Below are positions 18,257-27,733 of a stretch of 64,000 nucleotides of DNA, one piece after another (positions within the stretch are counted from its first letter, which is position 1; every line of letters starts with the position of its first letter). The stretch spans positions 171,335-235,334 of the forward strand of contig NZ_SMSE01000001.1 of the NCBI RefSeq assembly GCF_004354085.1, read 5' to 3'. This DNA is from Seongchinamella unica (GTDB taxonomy: Bacteria; Pseudomonadota; Gammaproteobacteria; Pseudomonadales; Halieaceae). A model generated the notes under the pieces. It had not been told where the DNA came from and searched no databases. It was given only the letters and a program-made list of their open reading frames with translations. Position numbers and translations under genes: made by a program.

Positions 18257-20398
18257 TCAATCCACCCAACCGAGCACATCGCGGATGACTGACCAGCGCG
18301 GAGTCTTGTCCGCTGTCGCTCCGCCGCGCATCCAGTAGTGATACAGGCGTTCGATGGTACCCTCGCTGCGCTTGAGCTGTATCCAGTTGCTGACAAATTC
18401 GACCATCTCCAGATCCCCCTTGGGTACCGGGTAAGCGGCGGGCATTCCCACCCGTTTTGCAGTGGTCACCACGCCGTAATGCGGGTAGCGATAGGCATAG
18501 GCTGCACCTTCTTCTTCAGTCAGCAACAGTGCATGGGCGCCCTGGTCTCTGCCAGTAAAAAAGTCCTCGGCGGCCTCCAGGTAAACAAAGCGCACATCGG
18601 GCAATAGTCGTCGCAGGCGGGCTTCGTAATAGCTACTACTGACCAGCGCAATGGTCAATCCATCCCATGCTTTCAGCGTCTGGATGTCGCTGAACACTTC
18701 CCGCTGGTGGTCCCGGGTGACAAATGCCATGGCCAGGTCCAGGTAGGGTCGGGAGAAGCTGGCGTCAGCGTAACGATCGGGCAGGCTGGCGACGCAGGAC
18801 ATGGCAATGTCAATCTGGCCGGACGCCAGCATGCGCCTGAGACCGTCGAACTCAAAGGGTACGAATTCCAGCTTGACCTCGAGATCCTGGGCCAGCATGT
18901 GGGCCATTTCCACATCGAAGCCGACCAGGTCACCTTTGGGGGTAATGTAGCTACAGGGCAGATTGTTGGGACGGTATCCCACCTGCAGTGCGCCGGTAGA
19001 GAGAATGTGGTCCAGCCGGGTGCCCGCCAGTTGGGTGACGCTCGCTTCCGGCACGTCGGTCACAATGCGCGCCGGTACCCGCTGGACCAACAGCTCGATA
19101 TTCGACAGGACCTCATCACGAGGTGGCGGCGGCGGCACAAAGGCACGAAAGTACATTTGCAGGACCAGGACCATCGCGAACAGGGCAGCCGCGGACACCA
19201 GCAGGTATCGCCCCAGGTCCATCCAGCGCAGACGCAGGCGACCTGCCACGGCAAGCGGCCCGATAACCGCCAGCACCACGATATGGAGCGCGGCGAGCAT
19301 GGCCCCGAAGCGACCCACCACAATGCCCGTAACCAGGAACAGCTGGAACATATCAGAGGGAATCTGCAGAGAATTCAGCATATAGGGTACGGCCACGTTA
19401 ATACTGCCGAACAGGCTGAACAAACCGCCGAAAGCCAGCGCCAGCCGGTCGAGAAAAGCGACCTGGGTGTCAGTAAACCAGGCGGCAAACAGCACGAACA
19501 GCAGTACCAGCAACTTGCCCAGAGAGGGAAAGTTGAAAGACACGGGCACAATAATGTCCACCGCAGATTCGGTATCCCGCCCCGCCGCATGGTGCCTTGC
19601 CAGTAGCTGTTTCGCGTTTTCAGCGATCTGAGGCAGCACCACAAACTGGTTGCCGGTGGCAAATGCAGTTACCAGGGCATCGCGAAAGGAACTCAGCACC
19701 TCGCGGTAGGGAATACCGCTGAGGGTGGCGACCAGACCGGGAAATATCCAGAAGGTAACCAGTAATGCGAGGCTGATATAGGTGACAAGGTATACCTGCA
19801 CCCGACTCAGCTCCTCGATCGTCATGGTGCCCGCGGCAGCCGCGGCAATGGCAAAAATGCCATAGGGAGTGAGCTTCACCATGGCGGTATTTATCCGCGC
19901 CATGGCCTCGGCAAGACCATCAAAAACCGGCAATATTCTGCTTTTGTCCTCCAGCTGGATGAGTGCTACACCCACCAGGATGGAAAACAACACCACCGCC
20001 GGCACCAGGTTATTGGACAGGGAGTAAAAAATGTTGGCCGGCAGGTAAAGTTCCAGCAGATCCGGCTGGTCCGCCTCGACTCGGGAGGGGGCGGAGAAAA
20101 ACGATGCGGTTTCGATATCCGGGAATGCCATCGCGGCAACAAAAATGAGGCTGAGCGCCAGCCCCCAGATCACCAGCAGCACGGCAGTCCCGCGCAGCGC
20201 CAGCTGCCTGGCCTGCTGCATCTGCATGCGGCCAAAACCGGCAATCAGGGAGACGATAATGTAAGGCAGTACGGTGATTTGCAGCAGCTTGACAAAGATG
20301 TCACCGACCAGTTTGAGATCAGCCACCAGTTCACCAAAGAAAAGCCCGGTGACCACCCCGACCAGAAGGCCGACCAATATTCTCCCCGACAAGCTCAT
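18257..20398 (-). CDS. Dicarboxylate/amino-acid:cation symporter (DAACS) fused to a periplasmic solute-binding domain
   Basis: A 713-residue protein. Residues about 1-390 form an SDF/GltP-type symporter, with the family segment LTPYGIFAIAAAAAGT and the NFPSLGKLL and SINVAVPYML regions in place of the usual substrate loops. An additional hydrophobic helix (about 395-418) and a Pro-rich linker PPPPPRDE (about 421-428) lead to a C-terminal family 3 solute-binding domain (about 450-690: LQVGYRPNNLPCSY, DLVGFDVEMAHMLAQDL, DIAMSCVASLPDR). The extra helix would place the binding domain in the periplasm. First gene of the minus-strand operon. Confidence 0.88.
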   Translation of the reverse strand: MSLSGRILVGLLVGVVTGLFFGELVADLKLVGDIFVKLLQITVLPYIIVSLIAGFGRMQMQQARQLALRGTAVLLVIWGLALSLIFVAAMAFPDIETASFFSAPSRVEADQPDLLELYLPANIFYSLSNNLVPAVVLFSILVGVALIQLEDKSRILPVFDGLAEAMARINTAMVKLTPYGIFAIAAAAAGTMTIEELSRVQVYLVTYISLALLVTFWIFPGLVATLSGIPYREVLSSFRDALVTAFATGNQFVVLPQIAENAKQLLARHHAAGRDTESAVDIIVPVSFNFPSLGKLLVLLFVLFAAWFTDTQVAFLDRLALAFGGLFSLFGSINVAVPYMLNSLQIPSDMFQLFLVTGIVVGRFGAMLAALHIVVLAVIGPLAVAGRLRLRWMDLGRYLLVSAAALFAMVLVLQMYFRAFVPPPPPRDEVLSNIELLVQRVPARIVTDVPEASVTQLAGTRLDHILSTGALQVGYRPNNLPCSYITPKGDLVGFDVEMAHMLAQDLEVKLEFVPFEFDGLRRMLASGQIDIAMSCVASLPDRYADASFSRPYLDLAMAFVTRDHQREVFSDIQTLKAWDGLTIALVSSSYYEARLRRLLPDVRFVYLEAAEDFFTGRDQGAHALLLTEEEGAAYAYRYPHYGVVTTAKRVGMPAAYPVPKGDLEMVEFVSNWIQLKRSEGTIERLYHYWMRGGATADKTPRWSVIRDVLGWVD

Positions 20399-20468
20399 GG
20401 ACAGGCTGTTGTTCCCTCGGTAATTAGCCTAGGATGATAGCAGAAGACATTGGGAGTGAGACCAACAC

Positions 20469-21791
20469 GTGCTGGAGCAAATTGAACTGGACCGGGGCCT
20501 GCGCCTGGGGCTGGATGAACTGGGGTTCGACACCCCCACCGACGTCCAGCTACAGGTGATACCTGCCGCACTGGAGGGACATGACCTGCGGGTCAGCGCC
20601 GAAACCGGCAGCGGCAAGACCCTGGCCTACCTGCTGCCGGGAGCCCAGCGAATTCTCGCTCAGCCCATCGACCCCCAGGCCGGGGCGTTGATGGTGATAC
20701 TGGTTCCTACCCGCGAGCTCGCACGACAGGTGTTGAAAAACTGTCGCGACCTGATCCAGAAAACGCCCCTGTCGGCCCAGGCCATCACAGGTGGCGCCGA
20801 CTTCAAATACCAGAAGGCGCTACTGCGCAAAAACCCCGAAATCATTATCGCCACACCGGGACGCCTGCTGGAGCACTGTGAGAAAGGCAGCGCCGATCTT
20901 TCTGCGCTGAGAACCCTGGTACTGGACGAGGCGGATCGTATGCTGGATCTGGGCTTTCGTGACGAGGTGCTCAAGGTCGCCGGTTTCTGCGGTGAGCAAC
21001 GCCAGGTAATCCTGCTTTCGGCAACCCTCAAGCACAAGGGACTGGGCGGCGTCGCCCGGGAAATAATGGACAACCCGCGCTCCATCGCGGTCGGCGAAGT
21101 GCGGCAGCCCCACAGCAGCATACACCACCAGCGCATACTGGCTGATTCCCAGGAACACAAGGACAAACTACTGGTTGCCCTGATGGAGCAGGGAGGATTT
21201 ACCCGGGCCCTGGTCTTCGCCAACAAGCGCATCAATGCCCAGCGCCTGGCGGGACTGCTAAAACACCACGGCCTGCGCTGCGGATGCCTGCATGGCGAAT
21301 TGACGACCGAGGAGCGCAAGCATGTACTGGCACAACTGCGCGACAGCAAGATTGATATCCTCTGCGCATCGGACGTGGCTGCCCGCGGGCTGGACGTTAA
21401 GGATATCGACCTGGTGGTCAACTACGATGTCCCCCACAAGGGAGACGACTATCTGCACCGCACCGGTCGCACCGGCCGGGCCGGGGCCAGCGGGCTGGCA
21501 ATCTCGCTGGTCAGCGCCAGCGAGTGGAACCTGATGGTCAGTATCCAGCGCTACCTGAACCTGGAATTCGAGCAACGCGCCCTGCCAGGCCTCAAGGCGC
21601 GCTACAGCGGGCCCAAGAAAACCAAGGGGTCCGGCAAGGCCGCCGGCAGCAAGAAAAAGCGCAGCAAATCACCCGCCGATAAAGCAAAATCGCGGGCCCG
21701 CAACCAGAAGAGCAAGGGAAAACGCGGCGCCAGCAAGTCGGTTTCCAGTGACGGTTTCGCACCCCTGATGAAGAAAAAGCCGAAAACCTGA
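20469..21791 (+). CDS. ATP-dependent DEAD-box RNA helicase, SrmB-like
   Basis: A 440-residue helicase from a GTG start. Motif I AETGSGKT lies at about residue 43, PTRELA and TPGRLL follow, motif II is DEAD at about residue 152 (VLDEADRMLDLGF), then SATL, and in the second RecA domain VAARGLD and HRTGRTGRAG. The C-terminus from about residue 385 is a basic Lys/Ser-rich tail typical of RNA-binding helicases. The order of motifs and size fit the SrmB/RhlE branch, with a role in ribosome assembly by analogy. It diverges from the symporter fusion and its stop overlaps thpR (TGATG). Confidence 0.92.
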   Translation: MLEQIELDRGLRLGLDELGFDTPTDVQLQVIPAALEGHDLRVSAETGSGKTLAYLLPGAQRILAQPIDPQAGALMVILVPTRELARQVLKNCRDLIQKTPLSAQAITGGADFKYQKALLRKNPEIIIATPGRLLEHCEKGSADLSALRTLVLDEADRMLDLGFRDEVLKVAGFCGEQRQVILLSATLKHKGLGGVAREIMDNPRSIAVGEVRQPHSSIHHQRILADSQEHKDKLLVALMEQGGFTRALVFANKRINAQRLAGLLKHHGLRCGCLHGELTTEERKHVLAQLRDSKIDILCASDVAARGLDVKDIDLVVNYDVPHKGDDYLHRTGRTGRAGASGLAISLVSASEWNLMVSIQRYLNLEFEQRALPGLKARYSGPKKTKGSGKAAGSKKKRSKSPADKAKSRARNQKSKGKRGASKSVSSDGFAPLMKKKPKT

Positions 21792-22330
21792 TGCGGCTGT
21801 TTTTCGCCCTGGAGCTACCGGGAAATCTGGCACTGAAAATTGCCGACTGGCGCCAGCGCCAGCTCCCTGTGCTGGGCAGGCCGGTGCCGCCAGCCAACTT
21901 CCACATCACCCTGGCGTTCCTGGGAGAAATGCGCGAACCGCAGCTGGAGCAACTCTGCGCCCAGACGGACGAATTACTGGAACGGCGCACGTTTACCAGC
22001 GCCGAAATCCACCTCGACCAGGTCGGCTACTGGCCCAGACCCGGTATTTACTGGCTGGGCCCACAGCGGTGGCCGGAAACACTCGACGAGCTTGCCGGAG
22101 CGCTGTCCACCCGCGGCAATGCGGTGGGCGCGAGACGCAAGCGCGGTGATTTTCGCCCCCACCTCACCCTGTTCCGGGGATGCGAGGAAGCGCCGCCGGC
22201 TCCCACCGCTGGCTGCAGTTTCGGCCTGCCCTACCGGGGGTTCTCATTGATGGAGTCACGGAATGGTCGCCAGGGAGTCAGCTACAATAGCATTGCCCGC
22301 TGGAATTTTTCCTCGCTCAATGGATGTTAG
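21791..22330 (+). CDS. thpR: RNA 2',3'-cyclic phosphodiesterase (LigT/ThpR)
   Basis: A 179-residue 2H phosphoesterase. The two catalytic HxT motifs are FHITLAFLG (His38, Thr40) and FRPHLTLFR (His124, Thr126). The family opens 2',3'-cyclic phosphates at RNA ends. The start overlaps the helicase stop by one base (TGATG), so the two RNA-metabolism genes are coupled. Confidence 0.93.
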   Translation: MRLFFALELPGNLALKIADWRQRQLPVLGRPVPPANFHITLAFLGEMREPQLEQLCAQTDELLERRTFTSAEIHLDQVGYWPRPGIYWLGPQRWPETLDELAGALSTRGNAVGARRKRGDFRPHLTLFRGCEEAPPAPTAGCSFGLPYRGFSLMESRNGRQGVSYNSIARWNFSSLNGC

Positions 22331-22381
22331 CCCCGTCACGGTGAGTTAAAATCCACGCCGAATCTGAAGCGGACTCCCAAC

Positions 22382-24415
22382 ATGACCAACTCCCTGTTCA
22401 ACAATGCCGAGCTACCCAGTTTTTCCACCCTCGAGATCGCGGACATTGAACCCGCCATCAGCCAGCTGATCGAACGAAACAAGGCCGCTATCGAGGCGCT
22501 GCTGGCGGCCAATGACCGCTACACCGCCGACAACCTGCTCAAGCCCATCGAAGAGCTGGACGATGAACTGTCGCGGGTATTTTCCCCGGTGTCCCATCTC
22601 AACAGTGTGCGCAACAGCGATGAATTGCGCGAAGCCTATAACGCCTGCCTGCCATTGCTGTCTGCCTATGGCACCTGGATGGGACAGCACCAGGCCCTCT
22701 ACCAGGGCTACCTGCAGATTGCCGAAAGCGAGGAATTTTCCGACCTGGAGCCAGGCCGGCAGAAAGCGGTGGAAAACGCCCTGCGTGACTTCCGCCTGGC
22801 CGGAGTAGCACTGGCCGACGAACAGAAACAGCGCTACGGCGAGTTGAAAAAGCGGCTGTCTGAACTGGGCAGCAAGTTTGGCGAGAACGTGCTGGACGCA
22901 ACCAACGCCTGGTCGAAACAGGTCAGCGAGGAACAACTTGCAGGTTTGCCCGAGTCCGCCCTTGCCAGTGCCAGGCAGGCGGCGCAACAGGCAGGCAAGG
23001 AAGGCTACTTGATCACCCTTGAATTCCCCTCCTATTACCCGGTGCTGACCTATTGCGACAACGCTGAACTGCGCGAGGAAGTGTATCTCGCCAACTCGAC
23101 CCGGGCTTCCGAGCAGGGGCCACACGCCGGGCAATGGGACAACTCGGCGGTCATGTCCGAAATCCTCGACCTGCGCCTGGAACTGGCCCGCCTGCTCGGG
23201 TTTACAAACTACGCAGAACTGTCGCTGGCGACCAAAATGGCTGAGACACCGGCCCAGGTCCTGGAGTTTCTCGAGCAGCTGGCGGCCAGGTCCTACGACC
23301 AGGCGCGGAAGGAGTGGGACGCGCTCAGCACATTCGCCCGGGAAAACTACGGCGTGCAGGAGCTGCAGGCCTGGGATGGCCCCTATTACAGTGAAAAACT
23401 CAGGCAGCAGCGGTACCAGATATCCCAGGAAGACATCCGTCCCTACCTGCCGGCGGACAGGGTACTCCCGGGCCTGTTTGAAGTAGTCAACCGCCTGTAC
23501 GGCGTCAACGTTGAAGAAGTCACCGATTTCGACAGCTACCACCGGGACGTCAAGCTGTTCAATGTGCTCAGGGACGGCGCAGTGATCGCCCGCTTTTACC
23601 TGGATCTCTACGCGCGCCCCAAAAAACAGGGTGGCGCCTGGATGGACGACTGTCGGGTTCGGCGCCAACGGGACGATGCCCTGCAGCTGCCGGTCGCCTA
23701 CCTTAACTGTAATTTCACCCCGCCAGTGGGTGACAAGCCGGCACTGCTCACCCACGATGAACTCACCACCCTGTTCCACGAATTTGGTCACGGACTGCAC
23801 CACATGCTGACCCAGCAGACCGTTGCCGCCATCTCCGGCATCAACGGCGTGGCCTGGGACGCTGTAGAGCTGCCCAGCCAGTTTCTGGAAAACTGGTGTT
23901 GGGAGCCCGAGGCACTGGCGTTTATCTCCGGTCACTACGAGACCGGCAAGCCCCTGCCCGGTGAGATGCTGGACAACATGCTGGCCGCCCGTAATTTCAA
24001 CTCCGCCATGCAAATGGTCAGGCAACTGGAGTTCGCGCTGTTCGATTTCCAGCTGCACCTTAACTGGGACGGCGGCGATGCCCGCGATGTACAGAAGATA
24101 CTGAATGAGGTGCGCGAGAAAGTCTGCGTCGTGCCGACTCCCGCTTACAACCGTTTCCAGCACGGTTTCAGTCATATATTCGCCGGCGGTTACGCCGCCG
24201 GCTACTACAGCTACAAGTGGGCGGAAGTGCTCTCGGCGGACGCCTACTCGCGCTTTGAGGAGGAAGGTATATTCAATGCGGAAACCGGCGCCGATTTCCA
24301 GCGGGAAGTGCTTGCTGTCGGTGGTGCCCGCGAGGCCATGGAGGCCTTTGTGGCCTTCCGCGGGCGCGAGCCGGATATCGCGCCGCTACTGCGTCACTCG
24401 GGTATTGCAGCCTGA
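22382..24415 (+). CDS. prlC: Oligopeptidase A (M3 zinc metallopeptidase)
   Basis: A 677-residue cytosolic peptidase, close to E. coli PrlC (680 aa). The zinc motif HEFGH starts at His466 within LFHEFGHGLHHML, and the downstream Glu is in AVELPSQFLENW. It degrades short peptides, including products of signal-peptide processing. It starts 51 bp after thpR and could be in the same transcript. Confidence 0.96.
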   Translation: MTNSLFNNAELPSFSTLEIADIEPAISQLIERNKAAIEALLAANDRYTADNLLKPIEELDDELSRVFSPVSHLNSVRNSDELREAYNACLPLLSAYGTWMGQHQALYQGYLQIAESEEFSDLEPGRQKAVENALRDFRLAGVALADEQKQRYGELKKRLSELGSKFGENVLDATNAWSKQVSEEQLAGLPESALASARQAAQQAGKEGYLITLEFPSYYPVLTYCDNAELREEVYLANSTRASEQGPHAGQWDNSAVMSEILDLRLELARLLGFTNYAELSLATKMAETPAQVLEFLEQLAARSYDQARKEWDALSTFARENYGVQELQAWDGPYYSEKLRQQRYQISQEDIRPYLPADRVLPGLFEVVNRLYGVNVEEVTDFDSYHRDVKLFNVLRDGAVIARFYLDLYARPKKQGGAWMDDCRVRRQRDDALQLPVAYLNCNFTPPVGDKPALLTHDELTTLFHEFGHGLHHMLTQQTVAAISGINGVAWDAVELPSQFLENWCWEPEALAFISGHYETGKPLPGEMLDNMLAARNFNSAMQMVRQLEFALFDFQLHLNWDGGDARDVQKILNEVREKVCVVPTPAYNRFQHGFSHIFAGGYAAGYYSYKWAEVLSADAYSRFEEEGIFNAETGADFQREVLAVGGAREAMEAFVAFRGREPDIAPLLRHSGIAA

Positions 24416-24552
24416 GAACTGCCCCCTGGGGCACTGCGTCACACGGCGGCAGGATGGCTGCGGGCGGTCTTTGCTAGCGCCCGTTGCCGGCCAGTGCCCG
24501 GCCTGCGCTTCGTTGTTAATCCCGGGCTGAACCGGCTCCGGCAGATATACCG

Positions 24553-25035
24553 CTAGCTGCTGCGCCACAATGAACCTGCTTTTTGCCCGGGTCCGGAAGC
24601 GACAAACAGCTCGATTTCAGTCAGGCCTTCCCCGGCGGAGAGGGCCACAAGCTTCTGCAACAGGTAGCGGGAAAACTCCTCTACCGTGGCATTGCGTATC
24701 GGCAGTAGCAGGGTATCGGCACGCAGGAACAGCATTTCCTCGCCATTGAAATGCACCCGGTAGAAATTACCGTCCTCCTCGATACGCTGGTAGGGCGATT
24801 CCGCCGCCAGCAGCATGTATTCATCCAACTCCTCGCAGAGCCCGGCCAGGCGGTTTTTGTACACGTTGTAATCGGCGGAAAATCCATTATCGCCCAGGGG
24901 CGCGATAAAACGGGCAGACACGGAGTAGTTATGGCCGTGCAGGCGCTCACGTTCGGTGGCCGAAAAAATGGTGTAGTGCGCTGCGGAGAATTTGTGGCTC
25001 TCCTTGTCGATGTGTAGCGAGGTGTAATCCGCCAT
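24553..25035 (-). CDS. 6-pyruvoyl-tetrahydropterin synthase/QueD family protein lacking the usual catalytic Cys
   Basis: A 160-residue protein from the ATG at 25035 (GAGG 5 nt upstream); a TTG nine codons earlier lacks such a site. Zinc-site elements are HKFSAAH and LHGHNY, and the C-terminal ELFVASGPGQKAGSLWR resembles the family end. The residues before LHGH are ATERER: there is no Cys where QueD and mammalian PTPS have one, but two Glu. An insertion of about 25 residues (YQRIEEDGNFYRVHFNGEE) is also unusual. It may be a divergent paralogue rather than a true QueD. A queuosine-precursor transporter gene lies 0.8 kb away. Confidence 0.7.
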   Translation of the reverse strand: MADYTSLHIDKESHKFSAAHYTIFSATERERLHGHNYSVSARFIAPLGDNGFSADYNVYKNRLAGLCEELDEYMLLAAESPYQRIEEDGNFYRVHFNGEEMLFLRADTLLLPIRNATVEEFSRYLLQKLVALSAGEGLTEIELFVASGPGQKAGSLWRSS

Positions 25036-25162
25036 TGCTGCCTCATGCGTATGGTTTGCCAACCATTGTCATGCCAGTGAATGCCAAGCGCAACCGTGCA
25101 GCAAGGCTTGACGCTTCGGGGCAAATCATTAACTCTGGACAACTTTGTAAAGGTGAGCATCT

Positions 25163-25864
25163 ATGAAAGCGGCAATCATAACCGGCGCCAGTGTCGGCAT
25201 TGGGCGGGAAGCTGCAGCCCTGTTTCTGGCAGACAATTACCGGGTCTTCAACCTGTCCCGTCGGGAGTGCCCCCTGCCGGGCATTGACAACCTGGCCTGC
25301 GACCTTTCGTCCCCTGACTCTGTCAATCGGGCCGTGGCCACGCTGCAGCAGTCACTCCAGGGCGCTGATCACATCGCCCTGGTGCACAATGCCAGCCAGA
25401 TGCTCAAGGACAGCTGCGACGCCTGCGACAGCGACAGCCTGCGGCTGGTGATGGAAACCAACGTCGTAGCCATCAACAGTCTCAACCAGGGAATCCTGCC
25501 GATAATGCAGCAAGGCTCCAGCATCCTCTACGTGGGCTCCACCCTCTCTGAAAAAGCCGTGTCAGCGTCTTTCAGCTACGTGGTCAGCAAGCACGCCCAG
25601 CTGGGCATGATGCGGGCCACCTGCCAGGACCTGATGGGAAAAGGCATTCACACCGCGCTGGTCTGCCCGGGCTTCACCGACACCGAGATGCTGCGCACCC
25701 ATATTGGTACCGATCCCGAGGTGGAGGGAATTATCGCTGGAATGAACAGTTTCAACCGACTGGTACAACCGATAGAAATTGCCGAACTCATCCACTGGGC
25801 TCACAACCACCCGGTCATCAATGGGGCTGTGCTTCACGCCAACCTCGGTCAACGGGAAAGCTGA
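25163..25864 (+). CDS. Short-chain dehydrogenase/reductase
   Basis: A 233-residue SDR. The cofactor motif is TGASVGIG near the N-terminus, followed by VHNAS in place of NNAG, and the active site has VGSTLS with YVVSK and PGFTDTEML. This is close to sepiapterin/benzil-reductase-like SDRs, so a pterin substrate is conceivable given the neighbouring PTPS-like gene, but this is speculative. Its stop directly abuts the yhhQ start, so they are co-transcribed. Confidence 0.85.
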   Translation: MKAAIITGASVGIGREAAALFLADNYRVFNLSRRECPLPGIDNLACDLSSPDSVNRAVATLQQSLQGADHIALVHNASQMLKDSCDACDSDSLRLVMETNVVAINSLNQGILPIMQQGSSILYVGSTLSEKAVSASFSYVVSKHAQLGMMRATCQDLMGKGIHTALVCPGFTDTEMLRTHIGTDPEVEGIIAGMNSFNRLVQPIEIAELIHWAHNHPVINGAVLHANLGQRES

Positions 25865-26653
25865 ATGTCGCTGGAGTTACCGAGGCTACAGGAACGACGG
25901 GAACGGGTATTCCTGGTGCTCGCAGGCACCTTCCTCTGCGCTATGACACTGCTGAACGTCATTGGCATCACCCGCTTTGTACAACTGGGCCCGATGGCGC
26001 TGGCGGTGGGCGTGCTGCCCTACCCCCTCACCTTTCTCTGCACCGACCTGATTTGCGAACTCTACGGCAAGGCCAGGGCCAACTTCCTGGTTTCGGTTGG
26101 CCTTGGACTCAACTTCATGATTCTGGGCGTGCTGCTACTGGGTAACAGCCTGCCTTCGGTCCCGACCGAGAGCATGCCGCCCTGGCAGATCCTGCAACTG
26201 GCGGCGCCGGTGGCGCTACCCAATGGCGAAATGGTGGAACAGTCGGTGGGCTTGTACCAGCTGATATACGCAACGACATCAGGGGCGGTATTCGCCTCCA
26301 TGCTGGCCTACATCGCAGCACAGTATTGCGACGTGCAGCTGTTTCATTTCTGGAAGCGGGTCACCAGGGGCAAGTACCTCTGGGTGCGCAATAATTTCAG
26401 TACGCTGATGAGCCAGATGGTTGATTCCATCATGGTGATTACGGTGACCTTCGGCGCGGCTTTCATGCGCGACGAGATGAGCTTCAGGACCCTGTTGATC
26501 CTGGTGGGCAGCAACTACCTGTTCAAGGCCACCGTGGCGCTGCTGGACACGGGGCCCTTCTATCTGGGAGTGCACTACCTGCGGCGCTACCTGCAACTCG
26601 CACCCGGCGAAACTGCCACCCCACTGGGCGGTAGCAGCAGCACCAACGCCTAA
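25865..26653 (+). CDS. yhhQ: Queuosine precursor transporter YhhQ family
   Basis: A 262-residue membrane protein with about six helices. Family patterns are LLNVIGITRFV, PLTFLCTDLICELYGKARA and FSTLMSQMVDSIMVITVTFG, with the conserved Asp and Glu in TDLICELYG. It imports preQ0/preQ1 for queuosine-tRNA synthesis. It follows the SDR without a gap. The stop codon region is shared by 4 nt with the convergent amino-acid dehydrogenase gene. Confidence 0.9.
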   Translation: MSLELPRLQERRERVFLVLAGTFLCAMTLLNVIGITRFVQLGPMALAVGVLPYPLTFLCTDLICELYGKARANFLVSVGLGLNFMILGVLLLGNSLPSVPTESMPPWQILQLAAPVALPNGEMVEQSVGLYQLIYATTSGAVFASMLAYIAAQYCDVQLFHFWKRVTRGKYLWVRNNFSTLMSQMVDSIMVITVTFGAAFMRDEMSFRTLLILVGSNYLFKATVALLDTGPFYLGVHYLRRYLQLAPGETATPLGGSSSTNA

Positions 26654-27705
26654 GCGGCGAGTGACTGTCCGGCGCGGGCAATCATATTGCGTGCCAGTTC
26701 CTCGGCGATGTCGTTGCTGTGGCCGTGACTTTCTTCGGCTCGCCGCAGCACCTGTGACAGGGTCTGCTCAATACGCTGGATATGCGCCCGCTTCTCCGCA
26801 TCCGGTGAACCAATGCGCTGGTGGTGCACATCGATGATACCGCCGGCATTGATCAGGAAATCCGGGCAGTAAAGAATGCCGCGCGCCTGCAGGCTATCGC
26901 CGTCTGCCTCAGTGGCCAGCTGGTTGTTGGCGGCTCCGGCAACAATACCGGCGCGCAGATCCGGGATGGTCGCGGCGTTGAGTATGGCGCCCATGGCGCA
27001 GGGTGCCAACACGTCCACCTCGGCACCGAGGATGGCGTCGGCAGCCACTGCCTGCACCCCATGGTCAAGCTCCGCCCGGCGCAGGTTGTCCTCGTTAACG
27101 TCGGCACCCAGTACGGTGGCGCCAGCCTGGGTGAGATATCCCGCCAGGTAATAACCCACATGGCCCAATCCCTGCACTGCGACCCGCAAGCCCTGCAAAC
27201 TGTCTTCGCCGAGCCTGTGCCTGACCGCGGTGCGAATGGCAAGGAATACGCCCCATGCGGTGCTCGGCGAGGGATCGCCTCCGAATTCGTTATCATCCAT
27301 GCCACTCACGTGCGGAGTTTGTTCGGCCATCAGGCGAATGTCCTCGACACCGGTTCCGGAGTCCTCAGCAGCAACGTAACGCCCGCCCTGGGAGTTCACG
27401 AAGTCGCCCATGGCTCGCATCAGCTGGGGTGTCTTGTCCCGGCGGGGGTCGCCGATAATGACCGACTTGCCGCCGCCAAAAGGCAGCCCGGCCAGCGCCG
27501 ACTTGAAAGTCATACCCCGAGAGAGGCGCAACACGTCGTTGAGTGCCTCCTCTTCGCTGGCATAGGGGTACATTCTGCAGCCTCCCACTGCCGGACCCAG
27601 CACCGTGCTGTGTACGGCAATAATCGCGCGCAGACCGGTTGCCGCATCCTTGCCGAACGTCACCAGTTCGTGGCCATCGTAAGCCGGTGCATCAAATATT
27701 GACAT
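26650..27705 (-). CDS. Leucine/branched-chain amino acid dehydrogenase (Glu/Leu/Phe/Val dehydrogenase family)
   Basis: A 351-residue NAD-dependent dehydrogenase. Lys68 (GMTFKSA) and Lys80 (LPFGGGKS) sit exactly where the leucine dehydrogenase substrate and catalytic lysines do. The Rossmann motif is VQGLGHVG and APCAMGAILN is the family cofactor region. It deaminates branched-chain or aromatic amino acids oxidatively. It lies 28 bp downstream of the indolepyruvate ferredoxin oxidoreductase gene, so deamination and 2-oxoacid oxidation share an operon. Confidence 0.93.
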   Translation of the reverse strand: MSIFDAPAYDGHELVTFGKDAATGLRAIIAVHSTVLGPAVGGCRMYPYASEEEALNDVLRLSRGMTFKSALAGLPFGGGKSVIIGDPRRDKTPQLMRAMGDFVNSQGGRYVAAEDSGTGVEDIRLMAEQTPHVSGMDDNEFGGDPSPSTAWGVFLAIRTAVRHRLGEDSLQGLRVAVQGLGHVGYYLAGYLTQAGATVLGADVNEDNLRRAELDHGVQAVAADAILGAEVDVLAPCAMGAILNAATIPDLRAGIVAGAANNQLATEADGDSLQARGILYCPDFLINAGGIIDVHHQRIGSPDAEKRAHIQRIEQTLSQVLRRAEESHGHSNDIAEELARNMIARAGQSLAA

Positions 27706-27733
27706 CCACTTCTCCTCCAGGGGTTCTTATTGG

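Noticed and set aside
22412-24175. 587-codon reading frame opposite prlC
   Set aside because: It is the antisense shadow of a clear M3 peptidase with HEFGH; no recognisable motif in the reverse frame.
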